The notes under the pieces are model-generated. The model saw only the letters and a list, made by a program, of their open reading frames with translations. It made no database searches and was not told the origin of the DNA. From contig NADL03000010.1 in the NCBI GenBank assembly GCA_002205965.3, positions 186,001 through 250,000 on the forward strand: DNA of 64,000 bases. The letters run 5' to 3'. The position numbers were made by a program, and so were the translations under genes. Every line of letters starts with the position of its first letter. Position 1 is the first letter of the stretch. The DNA is from Kappaphycus alvarezii. Lineage: Eukaryota; Rhodophyta; Florideophyceae; Gigartinales; Solieriaceae. Of this stretch, positions 12,261 to 22,189 are shown one piece after another.

Positions 12261-13555
12261 CATTTTGCTATATTCCCCCAGCGCAAAAGTATTGCAGCCA
12301 CCTGTCTCCAGTGACCTGACAGACCGAGTCGAAAACGTCTCTTTGACGCAAATTAACGTATGATTCCAATTTTACGGGGTGATATCAAAGCCAACACCCG
12401 ACCAACTACCAGCGCCACTGAGCCGCCTCCAAGCCTATGTCAAGGTTATCACCCCTTGCAAAACGACTCCACGCCACTCACTTCTCCGCACTCATTCCAG
12501 CCATCGGCGCAAACCGCAGCACCACTGCTTGCCACCATTCACACGCGCTACACCACTGCACTCTCACCTCCCAGCACTATTCTGCACGCATCTCCAACCC
12601 TTATTCACGTGCCTCCTACACCACACCCTCTACGTTATCCCAACTTTCTGCTTCTCCACCAACCCCCGCACAACGCATACACCAACCATATACCACATAG
12701 CTCACGTCACCCGGCACGCAATATTCAGAACGCTTTGTGCCTGATACTCGCCTTTCCACACGTATAATCCCAGTTTAGTACTACTAGCACTTTACGCCAG
12801 TGCTGTATGTGCGTTGGCGGTGTGATGTGGACAGCCATGCATTCACGCGTTTCATCGTACAACGCTTGTATAGCTGTGAGCTATTACGCATGCTCAACAC
12901 CGGGCAAAGAGGGTTTGGGATGTATTGAAAGGGATAGATGCGAAATGCGGACTACTGGGCAGTTTTTGTTTGGTGCAGACGGCAGCAACAACCGCAGCGA
13001 ATTTAGCGAGATGGGCTTGTGGAGTCTGAATAGCAAGGCAAGCAAGCTCAGCAAGCTTCGCTTCTTTCCCCAGCGCCACCAAGCTACCTGAATATTAACG
13101 CAAGGGATACATGAGGAACAGGCTCAGCAACGAACACAAAGAGCAACAGGGGACGTATGCGGTATTTTGTAGTACTAAATACGACAAAACAAGTCCAAGA
13201 TCAGGATACAAAACAGTCCAAACACAGAACAACGACATACAATAGAGAGGCAATCATCATGACGCAACAACCCAGCTACAACCCAAACGGGAAACCTCGC
13301 ATCACCCAGACATGATAAACTCCCATCACAAACCCTCATCAAAGACCGGCCACATACACGAGCCACAACCCAAAACTACAGAGCGATGGATTGGCGCAAA
13401 CTATCCATCCGACGCAAACCGTCCCCCTCTCCCCCTCACTTCTTTCCACTATGACTCATCATTGACCGTCTTGAAATGAGAAATCACAATGCGAGCACGC
13501 AGCTTTCGCCATGAGCACCAAACAGACGACATGCTGCATTCCAACGTGACTTGCA
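12260..13555. other. Intergenic stretch, C/A-rich on the plus strand from 12380 to 12760
   Basis: The part from 12380 to 12760 is poor in G and resembles the pyrimidine-rich tracts upstream of the host genes, but no recognisable coding sequence follows. Overlapping open frames in all three plus frames are a by-product of this low-complexity composition. The final part is the 3' flank of the zinc-finger gene. Confidence 0.4.
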
Positions 13556-13561
13556 CATTGC

Positions 13562-14079
13562 TTAAATTTTGTCGAGCTTCGACGCGACAACGACCGGGTT
13601 TTGCTTTGCCAACTGCTGCCGACCCGAGTCCTTGTAGTTATAATCGCAGTCATGTTGGTCCTCGAACCGATGGTTGGCACAAAAGACATAGCCGCAATGA
13701 CACTTGAATCCGGTAAGGCCAACCTTTTTTCGACACACAAAGCAACGCGACGGATTCTTTTGAACCTTCCTCTCCTTGGGCGCATCGGCTGCAGCGGCGG
13801 TAGTATCGGGAGGAGACAAACCGGCAATGGTAGAGGAACTCGAGGTGGGAACGTTAATGAGGAAGAGGAAGGAAGGGGAAGAGGGTCGGAGGTGGAGGCG
13901 GAAGGTGAAGATTGCGGGGAGGAAGGGTTAGGGGAAGTGGGAAGGGCTTTTTGGTTCTCCCGGTAACACTTGGAGCACATGTTGAGAGTGGACGGGGAAC
14001 CGTAAAAGCCACAACCGGTAGAACAAAGGAGGGAGGAGGGGGTGTCTTGGATCGAATCGCCTGGTTGCTTGTCCGGCAT
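13562..14079 (-). CDS. A20/AN1 zinc-finger stress-associated protein
   Basis: The ATG at 14079 opens MPDKQPGDS, followed by an A20 finger with cysteines at residues 19, 23, 35 and 38 (C-x3-C-x11-C-x2-C). A Ser/Pro/Thr-rich linker leads to a C-terminal AN1 finger (C-x2-C-x10-C-x-C-x4-C-x2-H-x5-H-x-C) and the family-typical ending [12 protein letters not shown]. Proteins of this layout (plant SAPs, animal ZFAND5/6) bind ubiquitin through A20 and act in stress responses and protein turnover. One base is missing in the Ser-rich linker, between about 13815 and 13875, so the two fingers lie in different frames; adding one base gives 172 residues, a normal family size. No intron is needed. The upstream DNA is strongly pyrimidine-rich on the sense strand. 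Orthology to one named SAP cannot be decided. Confidence 0.9.
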
Positions 14080-14775
14080 TGTGGAGGAAAGAGTACAAAC
14101 GGGACGACGGGTATAGTACGAGTACAACACTTGCCAAAAGTTGGAAGGACAAAGGACTAGAGGGCCGGAGAAGAGGGAGAGCAATTGGGAAAAGAAAGGT
14201 TACGAGAGGAAAAAGGTGAGGGAAGGGTGGTTAGGGTTAGGGTGGGTGGCGGCTGTGGGTGGTGCGGATAGGTGAGGAAGGTTGGGTTGCGGAAGAAGTG
14301 TGTGTGGATGTCAAAGGTGGTGGCGAGGATGGGGCGGTGAGGAGAGCGAAAAACGTTGAGTGTTGGGAAGCGGAGAGGACAATATATGGAAGCAAAAAGT
14401 AGGAGGTATAGATAGGGCGACAAACAAAAAGTCAAACGCCGAAAGTTGATGAGTGGGCAAGGATTAGGGGGAAAGAGGGACGGGTCGAGGAAGAGTGGTG
14501 GACGTGGGGTTGGGTAGAAATAGGAAAGGCCGGCAAAAAGTGTAGTAGGGAGGAAGGACGTGTTTGGGTGGGGATGAGTTGGGTCGGGTCGGGTCGGGTC
14601 GGGTCAAGCGGGGTTATGAGGGATGGGGTGAAACGAAGCGAAAGGAGGGAAACGGAGAAAAAAAGGAAAAAATAAAGGGGAGGACGTCTGGGCAGAGGGG
14701 TGGAGCGAGGCGGAGGGGCGACAGATGGAGGGCAAAAGTGGAACAAGTGAACGGTGACAATGTGAAAGCAGGCCG
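14080..14775 (-). promoter_or_regulatory. Pyrimidine-rich leader/promoter tract of the zinc-finger gene
   Basis: For about 700 bases upstream of the start codon the minus (sense) strand is nearly all C and T with scattered A. The tract ends close to a TACTGTAGTGCACTGTGCACTG stretch near 14803-14825. It probably covers the 5' UTR and core promoter. Similar tracts precede the formin, the gene at 57.2 kb and the deubiquitinase. Confidence 0.45.
14581..14605 (+). repeat. (GGGTC)5 microsatellite
   Basis: Five perfect GGGTC units. Four or more G3 runs with 2-base loops meet the usual definition of a G-quadruplex-forming sequence on the plus strand, which is the template strand of the zinc-finger gene. 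Confidence 0.8.
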
Positions 14776-14825
14776 GTGACGGTCGGGTGTAGGTGTGTTG
14801 AAATACTGTAGTGCACTGTGCACTG

Positions 14826-15998
14826 TTTCGTTGTCTTTTTTCAGTGGTGTTTGGGTGTGGGCGTGAGTCGTTCCATTCAACCCAAATTTGTGTGGGTGGG
14901 TGCGTCTGGTTGTGTTTGGCATCAGCGTACTATTCGAGTGGGTGTGTTTCATAGGGCCATCTTTGGGGCAAATTCTACCCAAAAAAGTCTGGAGGCTAAA
15001 CAAGTACTTTCATTATTTTTTATAAAATCCATTGCATTGGAAAACAAATGCCCCACTTCAACGTTTTTTTCGAGTCTATCATACTCAGTCCTATTTTGTA
15101 TGGTCTCTCCCGTTGGTCCCGGTCCCAATAATTTATCCCGGTCACTTCAGCTGTATGGTTTTTCTTGTTGGAGGCCATTCAGCCCAATCAACAGAAATTA
15201 AAACAAAACATATACAAAAAAGCCCGTCTATTGATCAATCAGATGCTCGTTGCTCTTTTGCGTGAGCTATGCAGTCACGAAAGGAGTCCACAAACAGCAT
15301 TTACAGTTATGCTCTCAACCATTACCAATTACCAATTTCATCCATACAGCTTACACTGCAATTGCAATACATTCATATTTAATTTTTGCTGCGTTGTCCT
15401 CAAAATACCAGATTTTTCTATTCACGGAAATCCCTGTGCAAACGAAAAAATCCACATTTCGGAATACAGGAACTATCCCGACATTTCCAGACCAATTCCT
15501 CGTAATCCATTACCATTCGGTAAGTTGCTCTACACAAACATTACAGATAGATATTCCCTTACCCAAGTTCCTGCTATTTTTCGAAATTTTCATTCCGAAA
15601 TGTAAGAAATGCCATCAATGTAACCCAAATACATGATTTCCACATTTTTTCGGAAAGGCGACAGAGAAAGTGTCAAGCACTCAACTCCAAAGCGATTCAA
15701 TACCATTTCAAGAAGAAAAAAACAAGTACCACGACTATCTACAAACACGTGTCCATTCTAGCTAGATTCAACTGCAGCCCTTTCTGTAAACCATCCTAAC
15801 ACTGGCAACCAATATTTTCCCTGACAGGTGGCCAGCCATATCACATAAGTCACTTGATCGATGGTATCTTCTTTCTCCTTTTCAATTTTTCTTTAAAAAA
15901 CTCTACAGGGGAAAAAATTGGATCATCAAATCGAACAGAAATTTCGATCAAATTCAACATGTCTATTCCTCCGTGCCATTAGCCTCGACAAGGTCCCA
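14826..15998. other. Intergenic stretch 3' of the formin gene
   Basis: Plus-strand frames of up to 146 codons exist (15165-15605 and an overlapping frame at 15250-15636), but the peptides look random and no domain is visible. The right end is the 3' flank of the minus-strand formin. Nothing else recognised. Confidence 0.4.
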
Positions 15999-15999
15999 T

Positions 16000-18048
16000 T
16001 CACAGCTCCAGATCCACCACGACATCATTTCCGGTAGCTCTTGCTTCCGCCTTTGCCGCCGCCTTACGTTGACGTGCACCCTGCTCCTCAGCACGTTTCA
16101 GACCAGAAACAACATCATTTCCAAATTCTCGCAACATTCTCAGAATATCCTCTTGTCGGCCCCTAGACATCTTGTTCCTCTCTCCAAAGTGTTGCATCAT
16201 GCTCTGCAATTTTGCATCATCAGTCCTCTTAGCGACACAATCTCCTCTCGAACCTTCACTGCCTCTTCCGCAAACACTTCCATCTCCTCCTTGAACGCAG
16301 CCAGAGTCGGGTCATCCCCGATCTGCTTAATTTGCTCCGACACATTCGTCACGCTTTCCAGCAATGCCTGTACCTCTTCTCCAATCGCTTCAAGCGACAA
16401 TTCCTTGGATCGCTCCAGCGTCGGCATGTCATCAATTGGTAGCAATCCTGCGTGGTCCCTCTCCAACATGTAAACCAGGTAGTCTAGCAATGTATTCCCC
16501 TTGGCGTCCTTCACAGTACTCAGCATAGCCAAGCCTCCAACTTGAATCCATGTGCTCCACCGCGTCCAGTTCCCGAGTTGAGGAAATTCCCTAGCGCCAA
16601 AATCGCCTCCAATACTCGGTTCAATTTTTCAGAATTCATCACTTCCACAGGAATCATTGCAAACGTGTCCATGTTCCTGATCACCTCCACTGCCTCGTCA
16701 TTAAAAGTCTTAGCTGCCAGTGCACACAAAATCTTTCCTCTCAAACCCTTGAGGTCTGCCAAATCCATCATAAACGCATCTGTCGGTCCACTTCGTTCCG
16801 AATATTCGCATTCTGCACAAGCAGCATCTCCTCTTCTGCGTTGGACACACCAGTAGCAATGCCTGCAACGTTCCCGGCTCCATCTGCTTGTACGTCGGAA
16901 CCCTCACCACATCCTTAATATTGTCCGCACTCATCTTCAAATTCGCCAGCAAAATGTTCACGTTATGCTTCCTCTTGTGCGGCAACACTTCCGGTCTTAC
17001 CTCCTGTGCCGCAATCTGGAATCGTTCCACCACATCCACACCGAACAAGTCATCAATCTCCTCCTCGTCCAACCTCACATTGCCCTCATCCAACGTCGGC
17101 CACATCGATGTCTTGACCAAATTCATGGGCACCTTTGCCCAATGCAAAGGCTTCTTCTGCCTACCTCTAGCCGCATTATCCTTCCCAGCAATATTGCCCA
17201 CTGGAGCCTTGGGAGGTAACGGAGCACCAGCCGGCGGCGGGGCGCCTGGAGTTTCTGCGCAGTGCTCCCGACAGCAGTATTACTCTCCTGATTCTTCCTC
17301 GCCGCCGCGGCAGCCGCGGCTGCACCTCCCAATCCTGGTCCCTCGCCGCCTGCGCCACCTCCACCCCGACCACCACCACCCGGCCCAGCGCCACCACCAG
17401 GTCCTCCACCAGAACCAGGCCCAAATCCAGGACCATTACCACCATCTCCAGGTCCCATACCCGGTCCACCGCCACCACCAGGTCCATATCCACCACCACC
17501 TCCACCACCACCGCCCGGTCCGGCGCCACCGCCCAATGCACCCTCTGCATATGCCTCTGGAATGGTGACCATTTCGCCACCCTTGGTTCGAGCACCCTTG
17601 GACTTGGAATCAACACCGATCCACGCAGTAATAATGTTTCCATCCTTGTCTACACCGGCGACAACCTTACGACGCCTACCGCGCCCCAACGGCCCTACCT
17701 GTCGCTGTTTTACGGCATAACGAGCAGGATCTATGTAGAACCCAAACTGCCCGCGCTCAAAACGGACTATAGACACGAAAAGCGTGTAGAATTCATGCAG
17801 AAATCAAATTGTGAGGATGGGGATTTGCACACAGGGAAACAAGGAGCATTGTCAGCGGGGCGAAGAGATTGACAGCGAGGCGAGGGACACAAGTGGACTG
17901 GGGAGTATCGGTGGGAAGGGAACACAAGAGGGAGGATGGGAAGACGGAGGAACGTACCAAACTCATGGGCCATGCTCTGGAGTCGAGCAAGGACGTCCGG
18001 ACCGAGACGATCCTCGAGTTTTGACCTTGCATCATATTTGCGAGACAT
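16000..18048 (-). CDS. Formin (FH2 actin nucleator), two exons, frame-broken
   Basis: Formins nucleate and elongate unbranched actin filaments as FH2 dimers. Exon 1 (18048-17958) encodes 30 residues from ATG (MSRKYDARSK). After a 191-nt intron the frame continues VRFERGQFGFYIDP. Next come a basic stretch, a glycine-rich region (about residues 108-187), a short proline run (APPPAGAPLPPKAP) and the FH2 domain from about residue 235 (KKPLHWAKVP, later LGNFLNSGT and GNTLLDYLV) to about 600. A charged helical tail ends in VVVDLEL. Five one-base deletions break the frame, near 17263, 16863, 16787, 16530 and 16231. Adding one base at each gives 620 residues. The usual proline-rich profilin-binding FH1 is nearly absent and replaced by glycine. 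No N-terminal GBD/FH3, PTEN-C2 or transmembrane segment is seen, so membrane or Rho-type control is not evident. Confidence 0.9.
17767..17957 (-). other. Spliceosomal intron of the formin gene
   Basis: The donor reads G|GTACGT after GAGTTT and the acceptor reads CTATAG|TCCG. Splicing joins GAG TTT G to TC CGT TTT and keeps the frame in phase 1. The intron is 191 nt and lies only 91 nt into the coding sequence. The two exons cannot be read through without it because of stops and a frame change. Confidence 0.7.
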
Positions 18049-18250
18049 GATGAAGGCGGACGGTAAAGCTGGGGCGCGAGGGAAGGGGTCGGGAGAGGAA
18101 GGGGACTTTGTGGCGAATGTGAAGGACTTTGGTGAAGACGGGGGAGGGGAAGGGAGGTGGCAACTGGGTTAAAGGGAATGTGGTTGGAGGTGGAGAGGAC
18201 GGAAGGGGGGTAGGGGCGTTGGTGGGAGGCGGGCTTTGAACGTAGGTGAT
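18049..18250 (-). promoter_or_regulatory. Pyrimidine-rich leader of the formin gene
   Basis: The sense (minus) strand is dominated by C and T for about 200 bases upstream of the ATG. It resembles the tracts upstream of the zinc finger, the gene at 57.2 kb and the deubiquitinase. Confidence 0.4.
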
Positions 18251-18721
18251 GGGAAAGATTTGGTAAATAAAGTGGGTAGTTTGGCGGTGGGACGGAAATA
18301 CAGTAGAAAGTAGCGTTGATGTCAACAGTTTTTTTTTGAAGTACGGTATTGTAAAAAAAAAGAAATATTTAAATTTTGATCAAATGTTTACGGTTTTAGG
18401 AATGGCACTTTTAGCAGAGTGCGGTTTGACCCTTGAAGCGTTAGCATGTCTGGCTACAAGACATGCGGCACCCCCAGTTGGGATCATACTGTAATCCAAA
18501 AGTGTAAGATTGACAACAAATCCAAGTAGGACAAGTGGAATCATACGCTACTTGGGTGAACCGGATTGGATATAGAGTAGAGGCACGGAACGGCGCTGCG
18601 TGGCAGTGAGGAGGGCATAGGTGGGCACGGTTGAAAACGAGCCAATAATAAAGTCGCAAGTGGTTCGGTTCCACCAACATGGCTGATCACTGCTGCACTA
18701 CCCACCACTCAACCGTGTATC

Positions 18722-18960
18722 CCTCCCGTACAGTGTGTACTGTCACCTGTTCATTATACTGTACTGTACGTACTGTACAGCACATTTCTGTACTGTACAT
18801 ACCACAGCTGTAATGCCCCGAAATGGAGAACAGAAAATACTGTACAGTGCAGTACAATTGCTGACAACTGCACAATTGCACAAATCACAACTGTACAACA
18901 ATACTACTTACTATACAAGTGTACAACGCTCACGTAGTATTGTACAATACCGCACGAGCC
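18722..18960. promoter_or_regulatory. Second cluster of TACTGTACAG palindromes
   Basis: TACTGTACAG at 18771, CTGTACTGTACAT at 18788, TACTGTACAGTG at 18838-18849 and several AGTACA/TGTACA half sites lie within 240 bases, upstream of the formin leader. Further copies sit near 19569, 19704 and 19727. The cluster is followed by a C-rich tract (18960-19130). Confidence 0.5.
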
Positions 18961-21090
18961 TCCCCACCCACCGATCCTCCCGCCGATCCGACTCCCCCCG
19001 AGCCCCTCCCAAACCCCAACCCAACACACCCCCACGCCCCCCTTCCCAACCCCACATCTCCCACTCACTCCACCATACCAACACAGTTCCGCGCCCCGCC
19101 ATTCCCCATTCCCCCACTTTCAATCCTCCAGCGCCTCTGACCTCCGCTTGCTTCCCTTGTTGCACCCGCCGTCTCGGCTGTGACGCGGCCATTCAGCAGA
19201 CAGACGAGCTGTCGTCAAGTCGCGCCAGATGAACCCTGTGTGAAATGATTGGTGGGGTAGATATTGGTGTGAGGTTGGGGATGCGGTGGGGGTGTGGGGG
19301 TGTCTTTGAGGCTGTTGTCCTTGGTGTCGTGGGGAAACGGGGTGTGGGTTGTATTGGCCTTTTTGGGTGGCGGTTTATCCTGGCCTGGTGTGGTCGGGGT
19401 TGGTGCGGTTGGTGCGCTGTGGGAGGGTGTCACGAGTCGACAGGATGCGCGTCAATGCTGGGGGACTGGGAATTGGGGGTTTTGTATGGCCTTACACGCA
19501 GTACTGTAGGTGTGTGTAGTCGGAGACAGAGGTGGGATTTGTGTTGGGGCTCGAGTCATTTTTCGAAGTGTACAGTATTGAATGGCCCGATGTGACAGTA
19601 CTCTTGCTCTAGCTAGTGATGGAATGATCGTGCTTAGCCTGTTAGGCTGTGAAAAGTTGCTGTATAGCCACTGGTGCGATGAATTGTCCACTGATATAAG
19701 TGTACTGTACATCGAGCCTGGCCCTTTAGTACAGTACGTACAACGCCGAACAGTGACGCAGATCACAAGGTAACTATGCGACAAGCTAACCGTCGAGTAC
19801 GACATCAATCGTCCTAGTTACGGTGAGGGCACTGCCTCATTTCAGCACTCAGTTGTAACAATCATGCAGAATACCATGCGACGGCGATCGGAGCCATAAA
19901 AGAAACTGGTCTCATGTACAAACTCCGTATTGGATACATTGATCTCTATAATATGTCCATGTATGACGACGGTAACTCTATCATGTCAGCTGTCACTCAA
20001 CCCCTGTCCCGGTACTACATCCGTTTTCTTACTCATCCCTGTGTACAGCACGTCAGTGGAAATATTTGCTTAAAACTAGTCCCTTGGATAGCTATCTTGA
20101 TGGAGCTCCAAAGAGTGGTTTGTAAAGCAGGCCAAGTACAGATCCAGTGGTTTAGCAGATGTTTGCGACACCGGAGCGGTGTGCTACAAGTCTCCAGAGC
20201 CTTACCCTTTGAACTGTGTCGGGCTACAATGAACGAATACTAATCCGCACGTCCTCAATTGCCAAAAATCCCGCCGTAGTAGAAGGGACATCCAGCTCCA
20301 CTATGGTAGAATGTCCGATCCTCACCGACCTCTATCGACGTTTCACCCGTGGTATAAAGCCGTCTAAATTCATTTCATAGAGTGTCAATCAGACTAGATC
20401 AATGGATGAAGCACCACCCAGTAGCAGCCAGCTCACCCAAACAGACCCTCGTTCTCATTGTAACTCCTTTGGGCCGGAAACGTAGACGCAGGGTTTTTTG
20501 CAGCGGATCGCGTGTGAAAAGCGGAGATTGTACGATGAGCTGGATTGCAGATGTTTATTTCCTGTTTTTTCGTGAGACATGGTGTTGAGCGCATGATGGG
20601 CATGGCCGTGCCTGTTTGAAGCGCTGCGACAGGCAGGTTCAAGGGAGAGTTATTCTTATTGCCGGTTTCGGTTTCAATGCATCGGCGCTGATCCTGGAGC
20701 AACAGAGTGCGGGGTTGAGTCATTCGAATTCTAATATGCCATTCCCGGCGGGATCGCTCGAATGATCCCGTGTTTTGAGGTTATGAACGATCTTTGCGGA
20801 GCGGTCGTCGAGCAATACCATACGAGGGATTACGGATTACTCAGGTTGAGAAAGACCTTCGCCGTGACACCGCATGCGAGCTATAAGAGCCGTAGCAGTA
20901 CATATTACATAGAGCACGAATGGCCAGGGTTTCGTATCAGTCTAAACAGTTCGCCTCACAAAAACATATGAAAGGTTACCTGAAGGTAAGAAATAACTAA
21001 AAAGCGGGCGCAACATTAGTCAAAAATTTGACCCTCTTTCTCTATTAAAATGAGCGAAAACAACAGTCTGGAAGTCGACTAGGTTCGAAA
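18961..21090. other. Intergenic stretch, C-rich then G/T-rich, no recognised gene
   Basis: A C/T-rich tract on the plus strand (18960-19130) is followed by a G/T-rich tract (19230-19480), giving a composition like two facing leader regions. Open frames here (for example 19914-20243) show no domain. I cannot support a gene. Confidence 0.4.
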
Positions 21091-21135
21091 AACATATCCT
21101 ATTCTCAGCATTGCCACTCGGGAAAAAATCGACTC

Positions 21136-22180
21136 CTCTAGAGCAAGGAGAGATTCTTGGATGGCTTGATGAAGGAGTTTCGGTGTGTGAAATGGCTCTT
21201 CGGCTTGAAAGATCTCGTCAATCCATACAGAAGTTCCCCAAAGACACAGATGGCTATAACAACTAGCGCAAGGTAGGAAGAAAAGCCAAAATTGACACAA
21301 GAAACGAAGGGTGAATCGAGAGGCCTCCAAGAGGAAAGCAAGCGTCAACATCATCCAAAAATAGAACTACCGATAAATGTCATTCATACGCAACTAATTA
21401 TGTTTTCCGAGCCTATTATGGGCTGTAAGAAGGCTAGAAATGCATTTTATTCATCTCAGGATCACAATGAAAAATCGTATACAGTTGGAAAGGGCTCGAG
21501 CATCCTGGAACATGACAGAGTGGGGCCAAATCATCTTCTTAGGCAAAAATAAAGTTAACTTGGACGGTCCGGCGACTTCACGTGCTACTAGCATGATCTA
21601 ACAAGGAAAAAAGCATGTTCTTGTGACTTCAAATGGTAGAAAGATCCGTGATGATCTGGGCAGTGTTTTCTGATAAAGGAAAGTTAGATCTTGCATTTTT
21701 ATGGTACGCAGTGTGGTACAGCCTACAATCACTTTGCTGGATTATTTTTTTACATTCACTGCTGAGACCCATCCAAATAGATAGAAATTTCAGAAAATAA
21801 ATTCGTCATTCCATACAAAGAACCTAAGAAAAGAAAAAGAGTAGTTTGCCTCGAAAAATGCCAGCGGTTTGGATTGGACCGCACTAAGCACTGACCTAAA
21901 CCCATTTGAAAATATAGAGGGGTCACTTGTGCATAATGTCCCGAAATATGCTTCAGTTTAATAATGTCAATTAGCTGAAGTGTGTGATTTCACAGGAATG
22001 GGCAAAAAAGATCAGAGGCTGCTTTTTCACTGGCTCAAGCGCGCATAGGCGTTGGCTAGATTTTATTGAGCGTCACGGATCCAAAATTGATATTGAAACC
22101 GCAAACGCACCTCATAACCTTTTGTTTGGTGTTGCCCGCTCTTTAGCTATTGCGCGTATCCAAGTATCCTTCGAGATTGT
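21136..22180 (+). mobile_element. Tc1/mariner-type transposase relic
   Basis: The plus strand at 21136-21290 translates to a paired helix-turn-helix typical of Tc1 transposases (EGVSVCEMALRLERSRQSIQ, then a GRKAKIDTR hook). Further down come VMIWAVFSDKGKLDLAFL (about 21648-21700) and DWTALSTDLNPFENIEG (about 21873-21923), matching the catalytic core up to the third acidic residue. Many stops and frame changes separate these pieces, so the gene is dead. I did not find convincing terminal inverted repeats. Confidence 0.65.
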
Positions 22181-22189
22181 TCTGGGGTA

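Noticed and set aside
12360-12767. 135-codon plus-strand open frame with an ATG
   Set aside because: It lies in C-rich low-complexity DNA where all three frames are open at once; the peptide has no domain.
15165-15636. Two overlapping plus-strand frames of 128-146 codons
   Set aside because: No family resemblance, overlapping frames, AT-rich composition and no leader tract.
16888-17568. 226-codon plus-strand frame antisense to the formin
   Set aside because: It is the shadow of the FH2 and glycine-rich coding strand; its His/Pro repeats mirror the Gly codons.
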